Assembly: GCA_002452335.1 (NCBI GenBank)
Contig: DKFJ01000006.1
Location: 62,001 to 126,000, forward strand
DNA: 64,000 bases
Reading direction: 5' to 3'
Origin: Deferribacteraceae bacterium UBA6799
Lineage (GTDB): Bacteria > Chrysiogenota > Deferribacteres > Deferribacterales > Geovibrionaceae
The notes under the pieces were generated by a model. That model did no database searches. It saw only the letters and a list, made by a program, of their open reading frames with translations, and was not told the DNA's origin. Below, in pieces: positions 8,837 through 19,100 of the stretch (positions within the stretch are counted from its first letter, which is position 1; every line of letters starts with the position of its first letter). The translations under genes were made by a program, and so were the position numbers.

Positions 8837-9892
8837 ATGCTCAGAACAATATGGCGGAAAAAGGAAAGTAATAACGGTCTTTCTTTAGGGGCGTTATTAC
8901 TCATCCTTTTCATCCTGCTTCTGGTGACGCTGTTTCTGTCTATCGTGATCGGGCGGTACGGTATTTCCATGCGCAACCTGACCGCGACTTTTTTCCCTTG
9001 GCTGCTTGATGTGAATGACGGACAGGACGCCGCTATGCTCCACACCGTTGTTTTCAGCGTGCGCATGCCCAGACTGCTTGCCGCCGTGATAATAGGCGGG
9101 GCGCTGTCCATGTCCGGCGCTGCCTATCAGGGGATATTCCGTAACCCTATGGTGTCTCCGGATATACTGGGCGCTGCGGCTGGAGCCGGATTCGGCGCCG
9201 CAGTGGGGATACTGTTGTCTTTTAACTATTTCTGGATACAGGTATTGTCATTCGCCTTCGGTCTGGCGGCGGTGGGAACCACATATTTAATCAGTCTGCG
9301 CTTCGGGCGCAGCAGCAACCCCACTCTGGTTCTGGTGCTGACGGGCATAGTGGTCGGCACGCTGTTTACCTCTTTCATCTCTCTCACCAAATATGTCGCT
9401 GATCCATACAGCAAACTCCCCGCCATCACCTTCTGGCTGATGGGCAGTCTGTCGTCTGTCGCCATGAGCGATGTGGCAATGCTGATTTTTCCTGTCGTTC
9501 TGGCGGGAATACCTCTGATGATGCTCCGGTGGCGGCTGAACGTTTTAGCTTTCGGAGACGAGGAGGCGAGGGCGATGGGGGTGGATACTTCCAGACTCCG
9601 TCTGATAATCATCATATGCGCCACCATGATGACAGCTTCATCTGTATCCGTCAGCGGTCTGGTGGGCTGGGTTGGGCTGGTCATCCCGCATCTGGCGAGG
9701 ATGATAACAGGACCGGATCATAAGGCTGTTCTGCCTGTGTCTGTGCTCATTGGCGGGCTGTATCTGCTGATAGTGGATAATTTCGCCAGAAATGCCTTCG
9801 CTATGGAGATACCTCTGGGCGTGCTGACATCGATTATCGGCGCGCCGTTCTTTATATATCTGATGATGTACGGAAAGAAGAGCTGGAGCTGA
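8837..9892 (+). CDS. FecCD-family ABC transporter permease (iron-chelate or corrinoid uptake)
   Basis: The inner-membrane permease of a type II ABC importer, 351 residues and about ten hydrophobic segments. The stretches RMPRLLAAVIIGGALSMSGAAYQGIFRNPM and GLVGWVGLVIPHLAR are diagnostic of the BtuC/FecCD/FhuB family; the second is the coupling-helix region that contacts the ATPase. Siderophore-iron, haem and cobalamin importers share this fold, so the substrate cannot be fixed from sequence. The ATPase gene starts one base after its stop and a secreted binding protein follows, so the three genes form one operon. No TonB receptor is in the window. Confidence 0.92.
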   Translation: MLRTIWRKKESNNGLSLGALLLILFILLLVTLFLSIVIGRYGISMRNLTATFFPWLLDVNDGQDAAMLHTVVFSVRMPRLLAAVIIGGALSMSGAAYQGIFRNPMVSPDILGAAAGAGFGAAVGILLSFNYFWIQVLSFAFGLAAVGTTYLISLRFGRSSNPTLVLVLTGIVVGTLFTSFISLTKYVADPYSKLPAITFWLMGSLSSVAMSDVAMLIFPVVLAGIPLMMLRWRLNVLAFGDEEARAMGVDTSRLRLIIIICATMMTASSVSVSGLVGWVGLVIPHLARMITGPDHKAVLPVSVLIGGLYLLIVDNFARNAFAMEIPLGVLTSIIGAPFFIYLMMYGKKSWS

Positions 9893-9893
9893 C

Positions 9894-11801
9894 ATGGAAA
9901 ACGTTCTGGAGATAAAAAACCTGACCTGCGGGTATAAGACCGGGGATGTGGTGAAGGGAATATCGCTGAGCGTGAAGGCCGGCGAGATTCTCTGTATTCT
10001 GGGACCCAACGGAGTGGGTAAAACCACCTTTTTCAAAGCGATGCTGGGGTTCATCGGCATCCGCAGGGGAGAGATTCTGCTGAAAGGCAGAAATATCCGC
10101 GGCATGAGCTTCACGGATATAGCAAAGACAGTCGGATATGTGCCTCAGTCGCATACTCCGCCGTTTCCTTTTTCCGTCATAGACGTGGTTACCATGGGGC
10201 GCACATCGAGGATCAGCCCTTTCGCCTCTCCGTCCGTTTCAGATATAGAGATAGCTGAAGAGGCTCTGGATTCGCTGGGGATATCACATCTGAGGTACAA
10301 GGCTTATACAGAGATCAGTGGAGGCGAACGCCAGCTGGTGCTGATATCCCGTGCCATAGCGCAGGAACCGGAGATGCTGGTGATGGACGAGCCGACCTCC
10401 AATCTGGATTTCGGTAACCAGATAAAGGTGCTGGACAGCATCAACAGGCTGTCCTCCAGAGGGCTGGGGATAGTGATGACAACTCATTTTCCGAACCACG
10501 CTTTTCTGTCCGGCAACAGAGTGGCGCTGATGAAGCACGGCGAGATAATAGACGAGGGCAGTCCGGATGAGGTGATAAACGAGGCGAGCATGCGCCGTGT
10601 ATACGGCATAGACGTAAAAATGATGAACGTAGACGACAAAGGCGTTAAAACCTGCGTTCCGCTGTTGAAATATAATGATGATCAGGTGGAGGAATTGAAA
10701 AAAATACCTTTTCTGAAAATGAAAGACATAACAAAAAAACGTGAAAATGAGGAGAACATGACCGAAATGAAGCCTCTGATGGTGCCGGAAACAAGTCTGG
10801 TTACGGATATGGCGGGCAGAAAGGTTCTGGTGAAGGCGCAGATAAACAGCGTGTTCGGGTATAACCCGATGGTGACCGCCATAACCTTCTGTCTGGCTCC
10901 GGATAAGATAGCCGGGCTGAACATGCCCCCCATGCCGCCAGAAAGGATGATGGCGGATGAGCAGTATCTGAACCTTCCGGTGCTGGGGATCATGGGAGAG
11001 CTGTTCGGCGGCGGTGTGCATACTTTCAACGCCGAAGCCGTGAAAAAAGCGAAGCCGGACGTGATTATCTCCATGTCTCTGTCTAAAGTGGACGAGATAG
11101 AGGTGCAGACAGCCGAAAGACTTCAGGCAGAGCTGAATATTCCGGTGCTGATATATGACGGCGCTCTGGACAGATCAGGCGATGTTATCAGACGCATAGG
11201 CGCTCTCCTGGGTGTCAGCAGGAGAGCGGAAGAGCTGGCGTCTTATTTCGATGAAAAATACGACAGAATAAAGAGCAAGCTGGCGAAGATATCCGCCAAA
11301 GACAGAAAGACCGTCTACTACGCTCAGTCTCCCACCGGGCTTCTGACAGAGCCCAGAGGCGCCAGACACGGCGAGGTGATTGATTTCGCAGGTGGCGTGA
11401 ACGCCGCCGAGGTTTTCGAGCAGAGAGGCTGCGGAAAAACAAAAGTGAGCGCTGACGATCTGCTCCGCTGGAACCCGGACGTGATAGTCATCATGTCCGA
11501 TGAAATGAAATCTAAAGACAGACTGATAAACCGTATGCCGTCAGATCCTTTCTGGTCCTGCATCAGGGCGGTTAAGAAGGGACACATATACGAGCCCCCG
11601 GGCGGAATGTACGGATGGTTCGACCGTCCGCCCTCAGTGAACAGGATTATCGGACTCATCTGGATGACGCAGATACTCTATCCGGATACGTTTAAGTGGG
11701 ACATGGTGAGTGAGACCAGAGAGTTTTATAAACTGTTTTACCGTATCGATCTGAGTGAAAAACAGGCGGAGTCCCTGCTGGGTCCCGTGCTGAAAAAATA
11801 G
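9894..11801 (+). CDS. ABC transporter ATPase fused to a substrate-binding-protein-like domain
   Basis: Residues 1 to about 258 form a FecE/BtuD-type ATPase: Walker A GPNGVGKTT (37-45), signature ISGGE (141-145), Walker B MLVMDEP (161-167) and the switch His near 198. After a charged linker (about 259-300), residues 305-635 form a complete class III binding-protein-like fold, clearly homologous to the separate secreted protein encoded next (shared TDMAGR, RHGEVIDxAGGxN, DRPPSxNRIxGxIWMT). No signal peptide or membrane segment lies between the two parts, so the second domain should be cytoplasmic. The frame is continuous. An internal ATG at 10758 behind GAGGAG could alternatively start a separate 346-residue protein. 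A cytoplasmic ligand sensor on the ATPase, or a decayed duplication, are the main explanations. Confidence 0.88.
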   Translation: MENVLEIKNLTCGYKTGDVVKGISLSVKAGEILCILGPNGVGKTTFFKAMLGFIGIRRGEILLKGRNIRGMSFTDIAKTVGYVPQSHTPPFPFSVIDVVTMGRTSRISPFASPSVSDIEIAEEALDSLGISHLRYKAYTEISGGERQLVLISRAIAQEPEMLVMDEPTSNLDFGNQIKVLDSINRLSSRGLGIVMTTHFPNHAFLSGNRVALMKHGEIIDEGSPDEVINEASMRRVYGIDVKMMNVDDKGVKTCVPLLKYNDDQVEELKKIPFLKMKDITKKRENEENMTEMKPLMVPETSLVTDMAGRKVLVKAQINSVFGYNPMVTAITFCLAPDKIAGLNMPPMPPERMMADEQYLNLPVLGIMGELFGGGVHTFNAEAVKKAKPDVIISMSLSKVDEIEVQTAERLQAELNIPVLIYDGALDRSGDVIRRIGALLGVSRRAEELASYFDEKYDRIKSKLAKISAKDRKTVYYAQSPTGLLTEPRGARHGEVIDFAGGVNAAEVFEQRGCGKTKVSADDLLRWNPDVIVIMSDEMKSKDRLINRMPSDPFWSCIRAVKKGHIYEPPGGMYGWFDRPPSVNRIIGLIWMTQILYPDTFKWDMVSETREFYKLFYRIDLSEKQAESLLGPVLKK

Positions 11802-11810
11802 GAGGATAAT

Positions 11811-12878
11811 ATGAATATTGTGAGATTTTTCAGACTTGTTATTCTGATGATGTTTCTCTGCGTATCTGCCTTTGCCGCAGACACATTTAAGTTCACCGAT
11901 ATGGCGGGCAGAACTGTTGACATCCCCAATCAGGTGACAAAGGTTTTTTCCACCAACCCCATCGGCACTCTTTATGTATATGCCATCGCGCCGGAAAAGC
12001 TGGCAGGGGTGAACTGGCCTGTGACTCCCATGGAAAAGAAATACACATCCGAAGCCTATCAGAAGCTGCCTAATCTCGGCGGAAACTTCGGCGGCAAGAT
12101 GGTTACTTTCAACTTCGAGGAGATACTTAAGGTACATCCTGATTTCATCATAGCCGTGGCTGATATCAACAACTTTGTCATAGACGGCATAAATAAGCTA
12201 CAGGCTAAGCTGAACATCCCGATAGTGCTGCTGGACGGCGATATCAATAAAACATCCGAAGTTATCACTATCATAGGCAGACTGACACAGTCAGAGAAGA
12301 AAGCGAAGATGCTGAGCGACTATGTGAATAAAGCTATGAGCGGGGTGAAAACGGCTCTGGCGAAAGTCCCCGCTGATAAAAAAGTCAGGGTTTACTACGC
12401 TGAGGGCGCTAAGGGACTGGAGACTGACCCGAAAGGAAGCAGGCACTCAGAGGTGATAGACATAGCCGGAGGAATCAATGTGGCAAACGTTCAGGAGCAG
12501 GCGGGATACGGACGCACGCCTGTCTCTATGGAGCAGGTGCTCGGCTGGAACGCTGACGTGATAATAGTCTGTTCGGATCAGGGATTCTCCTCAGACAGAT
12601 TCTATACCACTATATTTACAGATGCTCTCTGGTCAGGACTGAAAGCAGTCAAAGCGAAAAATGTTTACGAAACTCCCTTTGCTCCTTTCAACTGGATGGA
12701 CAGACCTCCGTCTATCAACAGGATAATGGGCGTGATCTGGATGACGAACCTGCTGTACCCTGAATATTATAAAGTGGATATCAGGGCGAAGACAAAAGAG
12801 TTCTACAGCATGTTCTACAGCCGAAAACTGACCGACGCTGAAGTTAACGAGATTCTGGCAACCTCGGTCAGAAAATAA
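11811..12878 (+). CDS. Periplasmic substrate-binding protein of FecB/BtuF type
   Basis: A 355-residue class III binding protein with a signal peptide (MNIVRFFRLVILMMFLCVSAFA). The two lobes are joined by a long helix, seen as the charged stretch after VITIIGRLTQSEKKAKML. It opens with TDMAGRTVDIP, the usual start of iron-siderophore or cobalamin binding proteins, and shares the DRPPSINRIMGVIWMT segment with the domain fused to the upstream ATPase. It begins 9 bp after that gene behind an AGGAGG site and is the last gene of the operon. It would deliver substrate to the FecCD-type permease. Ligand unknown. Confidence 0.9.
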   Translation: MNIVRFFRLVILMMFLCVSAFAADTFKFTDMAGRTVDIPNQVTKVFSTNPIGTLYVYAIAPEKLAGVNWPVTPMEKKYTSEAYQKLPNLGGNFGGKMVTFNFEEILKVHPDFIIAVADINNFVIDGINKLQAKLNIPIVLLDGDINKTSEVITIIGRLTQSEKKAKMLSDYVNKAMSGVKTALAKVPADKKVRVYYAEGAKGLETDPKGSRHSEVIDIAGGINVANVQEQAGYGRTPVSMEQVLGWNADVIIVCSDQGFSSDRFYTTIFTDALWSGLKAVKAKNVYETPFAPFNWMDRPPSINRIMGVIWMTNLLYPEYYKVDIRAKTKEFYSMFYSRKLTDAEVNEILATSVRK

Positions 12879-12907
12879 TTTTTAAATTTAAATATAAGTT
12901 TTTTGTG

Positions 12908-12944
12908 AAATATCACCATCTCCCCCAGATGGTGATATTTCTTT
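12908..12944 (+). terminator. Terminator of the ABC uptake operon
   Basis: A perfect 14-bp stem (12908-12921 with 12927-12940) closes a CCCCC loop and is followed by the weak T-tract CTTTAT. Its AT-rich, symmetrical arms could act from both sides. Confidence 0.65.
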
Positions 12945-13148
12945 ATATTGCCCCATATATTCTTATTATTCAACAACTTAGCCTCTATATCCGTATTTGT
13001 TTAATGGATAATTAAAGACTGAAATCAATATTTTCCGACAAATTTTATAAAATAATCATTATTTTTTTTAGAGATTGTACTGAGGTACGATGTTTACAAA
13101 TTCCAGAGGCGGTATAGTTAACTATGATTTGTTTTTTGGAGGTATACT

Positions 13149-16100
13149 ATGTCTGCTATAGGAATAGTGAAATCGATTGAAGGTTCCGCAACGGTACATA
13201 CTGCGGACGGGCTTGTCAAGGCCCTTATGGTAGGAGATTCCATTAATCTCGGTGACTATATTGAAACGTCAGCCGGGTCTAATGTGGTTGTCGCTCTTAA
13301 CAACGGCAAGGAAATAAATGTCGGACCCGCTTCTGAAGTGGTTTTCGATGAATCAGTATTGGCTCCTCTCGCGGATTCAGACACTGTAGATGCTGACAGC
13401 ATGCAGCAGGCTCTGGAGAAAGGCGAAGGGCTCGACCAGCAGGACGAAGAAACCGCGGCTGGTGAGGAGACAGCGGGAGTCCTCAATCTTTCTGACTATG
13501 ACCTCGGTGATACATCAGAAGGATATGTAGGCAGTTATCTTCTCGGCACACAGGGTGAAGGATCAGAAACACCCGAAGGCGGCGCCAGAGACGGCAACAC
13601 AGATCCTCTTGCTGTTGACGACACAGTCGTTCTGGCAGAAGACGGAACTATCATAATAGATGTTCTGGCTAATGACAGCGACGCAGACAATGACGATCTT
13701 ACGATCATCTCTTTCACACAGCCCACGAACGGTACACTGGTACTGAACTCAGACGGCACATTCACCTACACACCTTTCGGCGACTATAACGGTCCCGACA
13801 GCTTCACCTATACAATATCAGACGGCAACGGCGGCACATCCACAGCCACAGTGAACATCACCGTGACACCTGTTAACGATGCACCGATAGCCACCGACAA
13901 CACAGGCGAAGCCACAGAATCCGGATATGAAGAAGCCGGCGCCAACGCTATGGGCAATGTTATCACCGATGATAACGGAGCCGGCGTGGACTCAGACATA
14001 GACAACCCCGCATCAGATCTCTTCGTTGCCAGCGTGAATGGCACGTCAGTCAGCGGCGAGACAGCTGTTCAGGGTCTCTATGGAACACTTTACATCAGCG
14101 AAGACGGTTCATACCGTTATGAGATCGACAATGAGAACCCCGATGTTCAGGCGCTGAATTTCGAAGACAGACTGTCTGAATCATTCGAATATACACTGTC
14201 TGACGGCGATCTGACAGACACAGCTAATCTTACAATCAACATAAACGGAACAAACGACGCTCCCGTAGCCTACAGCGAAGTCAATGAGACTGTGCTTGTA
14301 GAAAGAGGGGACATAGTTTATGACGAAGAAGGAAACGTTATCCCCGGCGGATTTATTCCCCGTCCTACCTTTGTGGAAATGGAAGGCGACGGCGATATGG
14401 ATCAGATGCCTTCTATCGAGTTGAACCCCAGCGTTAGCGGCAATCTTCTGGACAACGACACAGACGTTGACAACACTAACGAAGAGCTTTCCGTTGCGAG
14501 CCTTGCTTTCAACGGCACAGACGCTGAATATGATGAGAATACCGATACCTTCACAGTAGAAGGCAAATACGGTTTCCTTACTATCAACAAAGAGACAGGC
14601 GAATACACCTACACTCTGAACAACGATGATCCTGATACACAGGCTCTGAAAGAAGGCGAAGCCGTAACAGAGGAATTCACCTACACAGTTGAGGACGTTT
14701 ACGGCGCACCCAGCAACGAAGCGACCCTCACCATCAACATTCAGGGAACAAATGATGTCCCCTATATTTACGGCGACAACTCAGCTACTATCCAGGAAGA
14801 TGTGAACGCTCAGACTATCAACAGTCACATCGGACCTTTCCCATACTCATACGAAGTTCTGACTGCCACAGGCAACCTGGAAATACAGGATGTGGACGCC
14901 GGTGAAGATTTCTTCACTCCTTCCACTCAGAACGGTCAATACGGCAAATTCACAATGGATGCCGACGGCAACTGGACATACACAGTTCTGAACGATGACA
15001 ACATCACTGGTCTGAACACTGTTCAGAGACTGGGCGCCGGCGAATCACTGACAGAAACATTCACTGTTTACTCTCAGGACGGAACACAGTCTGAGGTTGT
15101 TACTGTTACAATCCTCGGCACAAACGACGCTCCTCAGGTTACAGGCTTCGCAGAGCACGCTGTTGTCAAAGAAGACTATCGTGTCAATGACGGCACTCTC
15201 AGCGATGACGGTTCTTTCGCTTTCACAGATGTAGACACACACGATGTCCACACTGTTACAGTCACAGCTGTTGACGCTCAGGGCAACCCTGTTGATACTA
15301 ACCTCGGAACACTGACAGCGTCTGTTGTGAATGACACAACAAACGACACTTTCCCCGTTGGCGTTGTTGACTGGGACTATGATGTTGACAACAGCCTCTA
15401 CGCTATTCAGTCACTGGCTGTGGGCGAAACAATCACAGAATATTACGCTGTAGAAGTATCTGACGGAAACGGCGGTTCAACTACTAAAATAGTTGAAGTA
15501 ACCATCGTGGGTACAAACGACAGACCCGTGATCTATACAAGCGATTCAGAGACAACAGGCGGAGTGACAGAAGACACAGCAGTAAGCCATGGTAAACTGA
15601 CCACTACAGGCGACCTGTACTTCGGCGATATAGACACCAGCGACACTCACACAGCTGATGTTATATCCGGAAACGGTTTCTTCTCCAACAACCTCGGCTC
15701 TCTCTCTGTAAGTGTAGATAACAGCTCAGACACTATCACATGGAAATACACCGTTAATAATTCAGCCACACAGTCTCTTGCTGAAGGTCAGACCAGAGAC
15801 GAAGTCTTCACCGTAAGAGTGAGCGACGGTCACGGCGGATTCGATTATCAGACAGTGACAGTGACAATCACAGGTACAAACGACAGACCTGAAGTGTCCA
15901 GCTTCAAATCTTACGGATCAGTTCAGGAAGACTCACACATCGGCAGAGACGGCAACCTTCATGATGACGGTTCATTCAGCTTCACCGATGTTGACTCAAT
16001 AGACACACACACAGTATCTGTAGTAGCTGTGGACAAATTCGGCAATCCTCTTCCCGATGGAAACCTCGGTACTCTTACAGCGGAAGTGGATGACGATTCT

Positions 16101-19100
16101 ACCAACGACTACGATCATCAGGGCGAGATCGACTGGGACTACGAAGTCGACAATTCACTCGAGGCTGTTCAGGCTCTCGGTGTTGGCGAAACTATGAAAG
16201 AATATTTCGCTGTGACAGTCACCGATAATAACGGCGGAACAACAACCAAGATAGTTGAAATCACTATCAAAGGCACAAACGATAAACCCGTTATCTACGG
16301 TGCGGATTCTGACACAACAGGCGAGGTCACAGAAGACCACGCAAACAACAGCGGAAAAATAATAACCACAGGTGCGCTGTATTTCGGCGATGTAGATGTT
16401 CACGACACACATTCAGCATCTGTTATACCCGGCAACAACCACAACCTCGGAACACTTTCCGTAACGCTGAACAACGCTACTGATACTATCTCATGGAAAT
16501 ACACAGTTAATAACTCCGCCACACAGTATCTGGCTGAAGGCGAAGAAAAAACTGATACTTTCACCGTAAAAGTAAGCGACGGTCACGGCGGATACGCTTA
16601 TGAGCAGGTAAAAGTAACTGTTGTCGGTACAAACGACTCACCCGATATCAAAGAGTGCGGATCTGACTTTATCGGTTATGTGAAAGAAGACTCTTCCGAT
16701 CCTCTCAAAGATTCCGGTATGATCATGTTCAGCGATGTGGATATAGCTGATTCTCATACAGTGGATGTTACCGCTGTGAAAGACGGCAACGGAAATATCG
16801 TTGATCCCGCTGACTACAACGCGTTCATCAACGCTTTCAGCGCCTCTCTTGCCCATGATACAGGCAACAGCGGCAACGGCGGAAAAGTTTCATGGACATA
16901 TAACCTCGATAACGACTCAGAGGCTGTTCAGTCTCTTGCCAAAGGCGAGAAAGTCACCTATTCATTCCAGGTTGCCATCACAGATGACAGCGGAGTGGCA
17001 GTGGCAGACAGCGACAGCGAGTCCGCAACAACATACAGATGGGTAACCATCACAATAGAAGGCACAAACGACGCTCCCGTAGCCAGAGCAGACTACAACA
17101 CAGTATCTGAATCCGGAGACGACGTTGTTGGCGACCTGACAGCTACAGGCAACGTAATCACAGGACTGACAGAGGGAACTATAGTTGGCTCTTCAGCTGA
17201 TACAGACGTTGACCACGATGCTGTTCTCCATGTTACAAAAGTCACATCAGCATATGACGCTGACGGTATGACAACCAACTCCGACGGCAGTATGACAATA
17301 GAAGGTCATTACGGCATTCTGACCATCAAAGCCGACGGTACATACGAATACACACTGGATGAGTCAAAAGCTGAAGGTATGCAGGCCGGCGATTCCGACA
17401 CAGACGTGTTCACATACACTGTGTCAGACGAATACGGCGCAACATCAACAGCTTCTCTGAACATCACAGTGGAGGGTGCTAACGACGGTCCGAGCATCTC
17501 TGTGGACAGCGGCGTGACACTCTATCACGATGACAGCTTCAGCGCCGGATATCACAACGCCATCGGCGTATACTACTGGGACGCAGAGAGCGAATCTTAT
17601 GTAGTTAAAGTGATCATGGCAGACCAGCACGACACAGGCGACGATGTGAGACTTGCCGGATTTGACAACATGGAACTGAGCGATCTGAAATTCTTCGCAA
17701 TTACAGACACAAATCCCAATGTTGACTACACAGACCCCAGCTATAACTTCACCATCGGCGAGGACGGAAAACTGTACTCCAACGGCGTACTGTTCACAGC
17801 TGATACTGTTCTGTACTCAGATGAAACGCTGAATGCGAGCGACTATGAATACTTCAGAAATGTATCCATAGATCCTGACGGTACAGTTCACATAGGTCTG
17901 GAAGATATCACCGGCGGCGGCGACCATGACAACAACGATGTGAAAATGTACGCTGTTGAGAACATTCCCGTGTTCACAGAGGACGGTCCCGCAGTTAATA
18001 TCGCTGACAACGCATCCATAGCGGATGTTGACAGCGCCGACATGAGCGGAATGTCTGTGACTCTGACAAATATGATGGAAGGCGACTACCTGACAATAGG
18101 CGGAAACACCACAGGTGTTCTGGGTTCAGGAATCACATTCGAAATCAACGGCGATACAGTGACATTCTCCGGTGACGCTACTAAAGCTGATTATGAAGAA
18201 GCCCTTCAGGCTATTCAGTTCGGCAGCACATCACAGGATCCCGATACATCAGACAGAGTGTTCGCTGTTACAGTGACAGACGACACAGGTCTCTCAAGCG
18301 CTCCCGATACTTTCATAGTGAAGGTAGTGTCCGTGAACGACGGTCCCGATGCAGTGAACGATGCGTTTGAGATGGATGAGGACGGAGAGCCTCTGATAAT
18401 CACAACCGCTGATCTGCTCGGAAACGACACAGACGTGGACGGCGGACCTCTGACAATCACAAATGTGACAACACCTTCATCAGGTACGCTGGTGGACAAC
18501 CACGACGGCACATGGACGTTTACACCTGCCGCTGACTTTAACGGCGATGTTACATTCGACTATACAGTGTCAGACGGCAACGGCGGTACAGACACAGCGA
18601 CAGTTAAAATCACTGTTAACCCAGTTAATGACGCTCCCGCTATCGATCTGGACGGAGACGGTGTGAAAACAACTGTTCTGCTTCAGGAATCATTTGAGAA
18701 CAATGAGACAAGCGGTTGGGTACACTACGGTCATAGCGGCACAGTAACAGGCGACCACGGTGTTGTCTGGACACTCGGCGCGGCTGACATTGAGATTCAG
18801 AGCGACAACATAGTAAAAGATAGCGCAGACGGCGACTACCACGCTGAGCTTGACTCACACGGCGGTTCCGTAACCAACACTGTTATGTCTACAGATGTGG
18901 CTCTGAACGACTCCGATACATACACTCTGGAGTTCAGCTACTATCCCAGAACAAACAGCGAATCCAGCGATATGTCAGTAACATTCGGCGGAATCGAAGT
19001 TTTCATCCATTCAGATGGAACTATAGACGCTCCCGAAGGCGTTACAGCGAACCTGACTGTAGGTTCTAACGGCTGGAACGTAATTACTCTGACATACACA

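Noticed and set aside
10660..10760. Frameshift joining two separate genes in the ATPase/binding-protein fusion
   Set aside because: The frame is continuous with a well-formed linker and no stop; only an internal start is possible, and it is mentioned with the gene.
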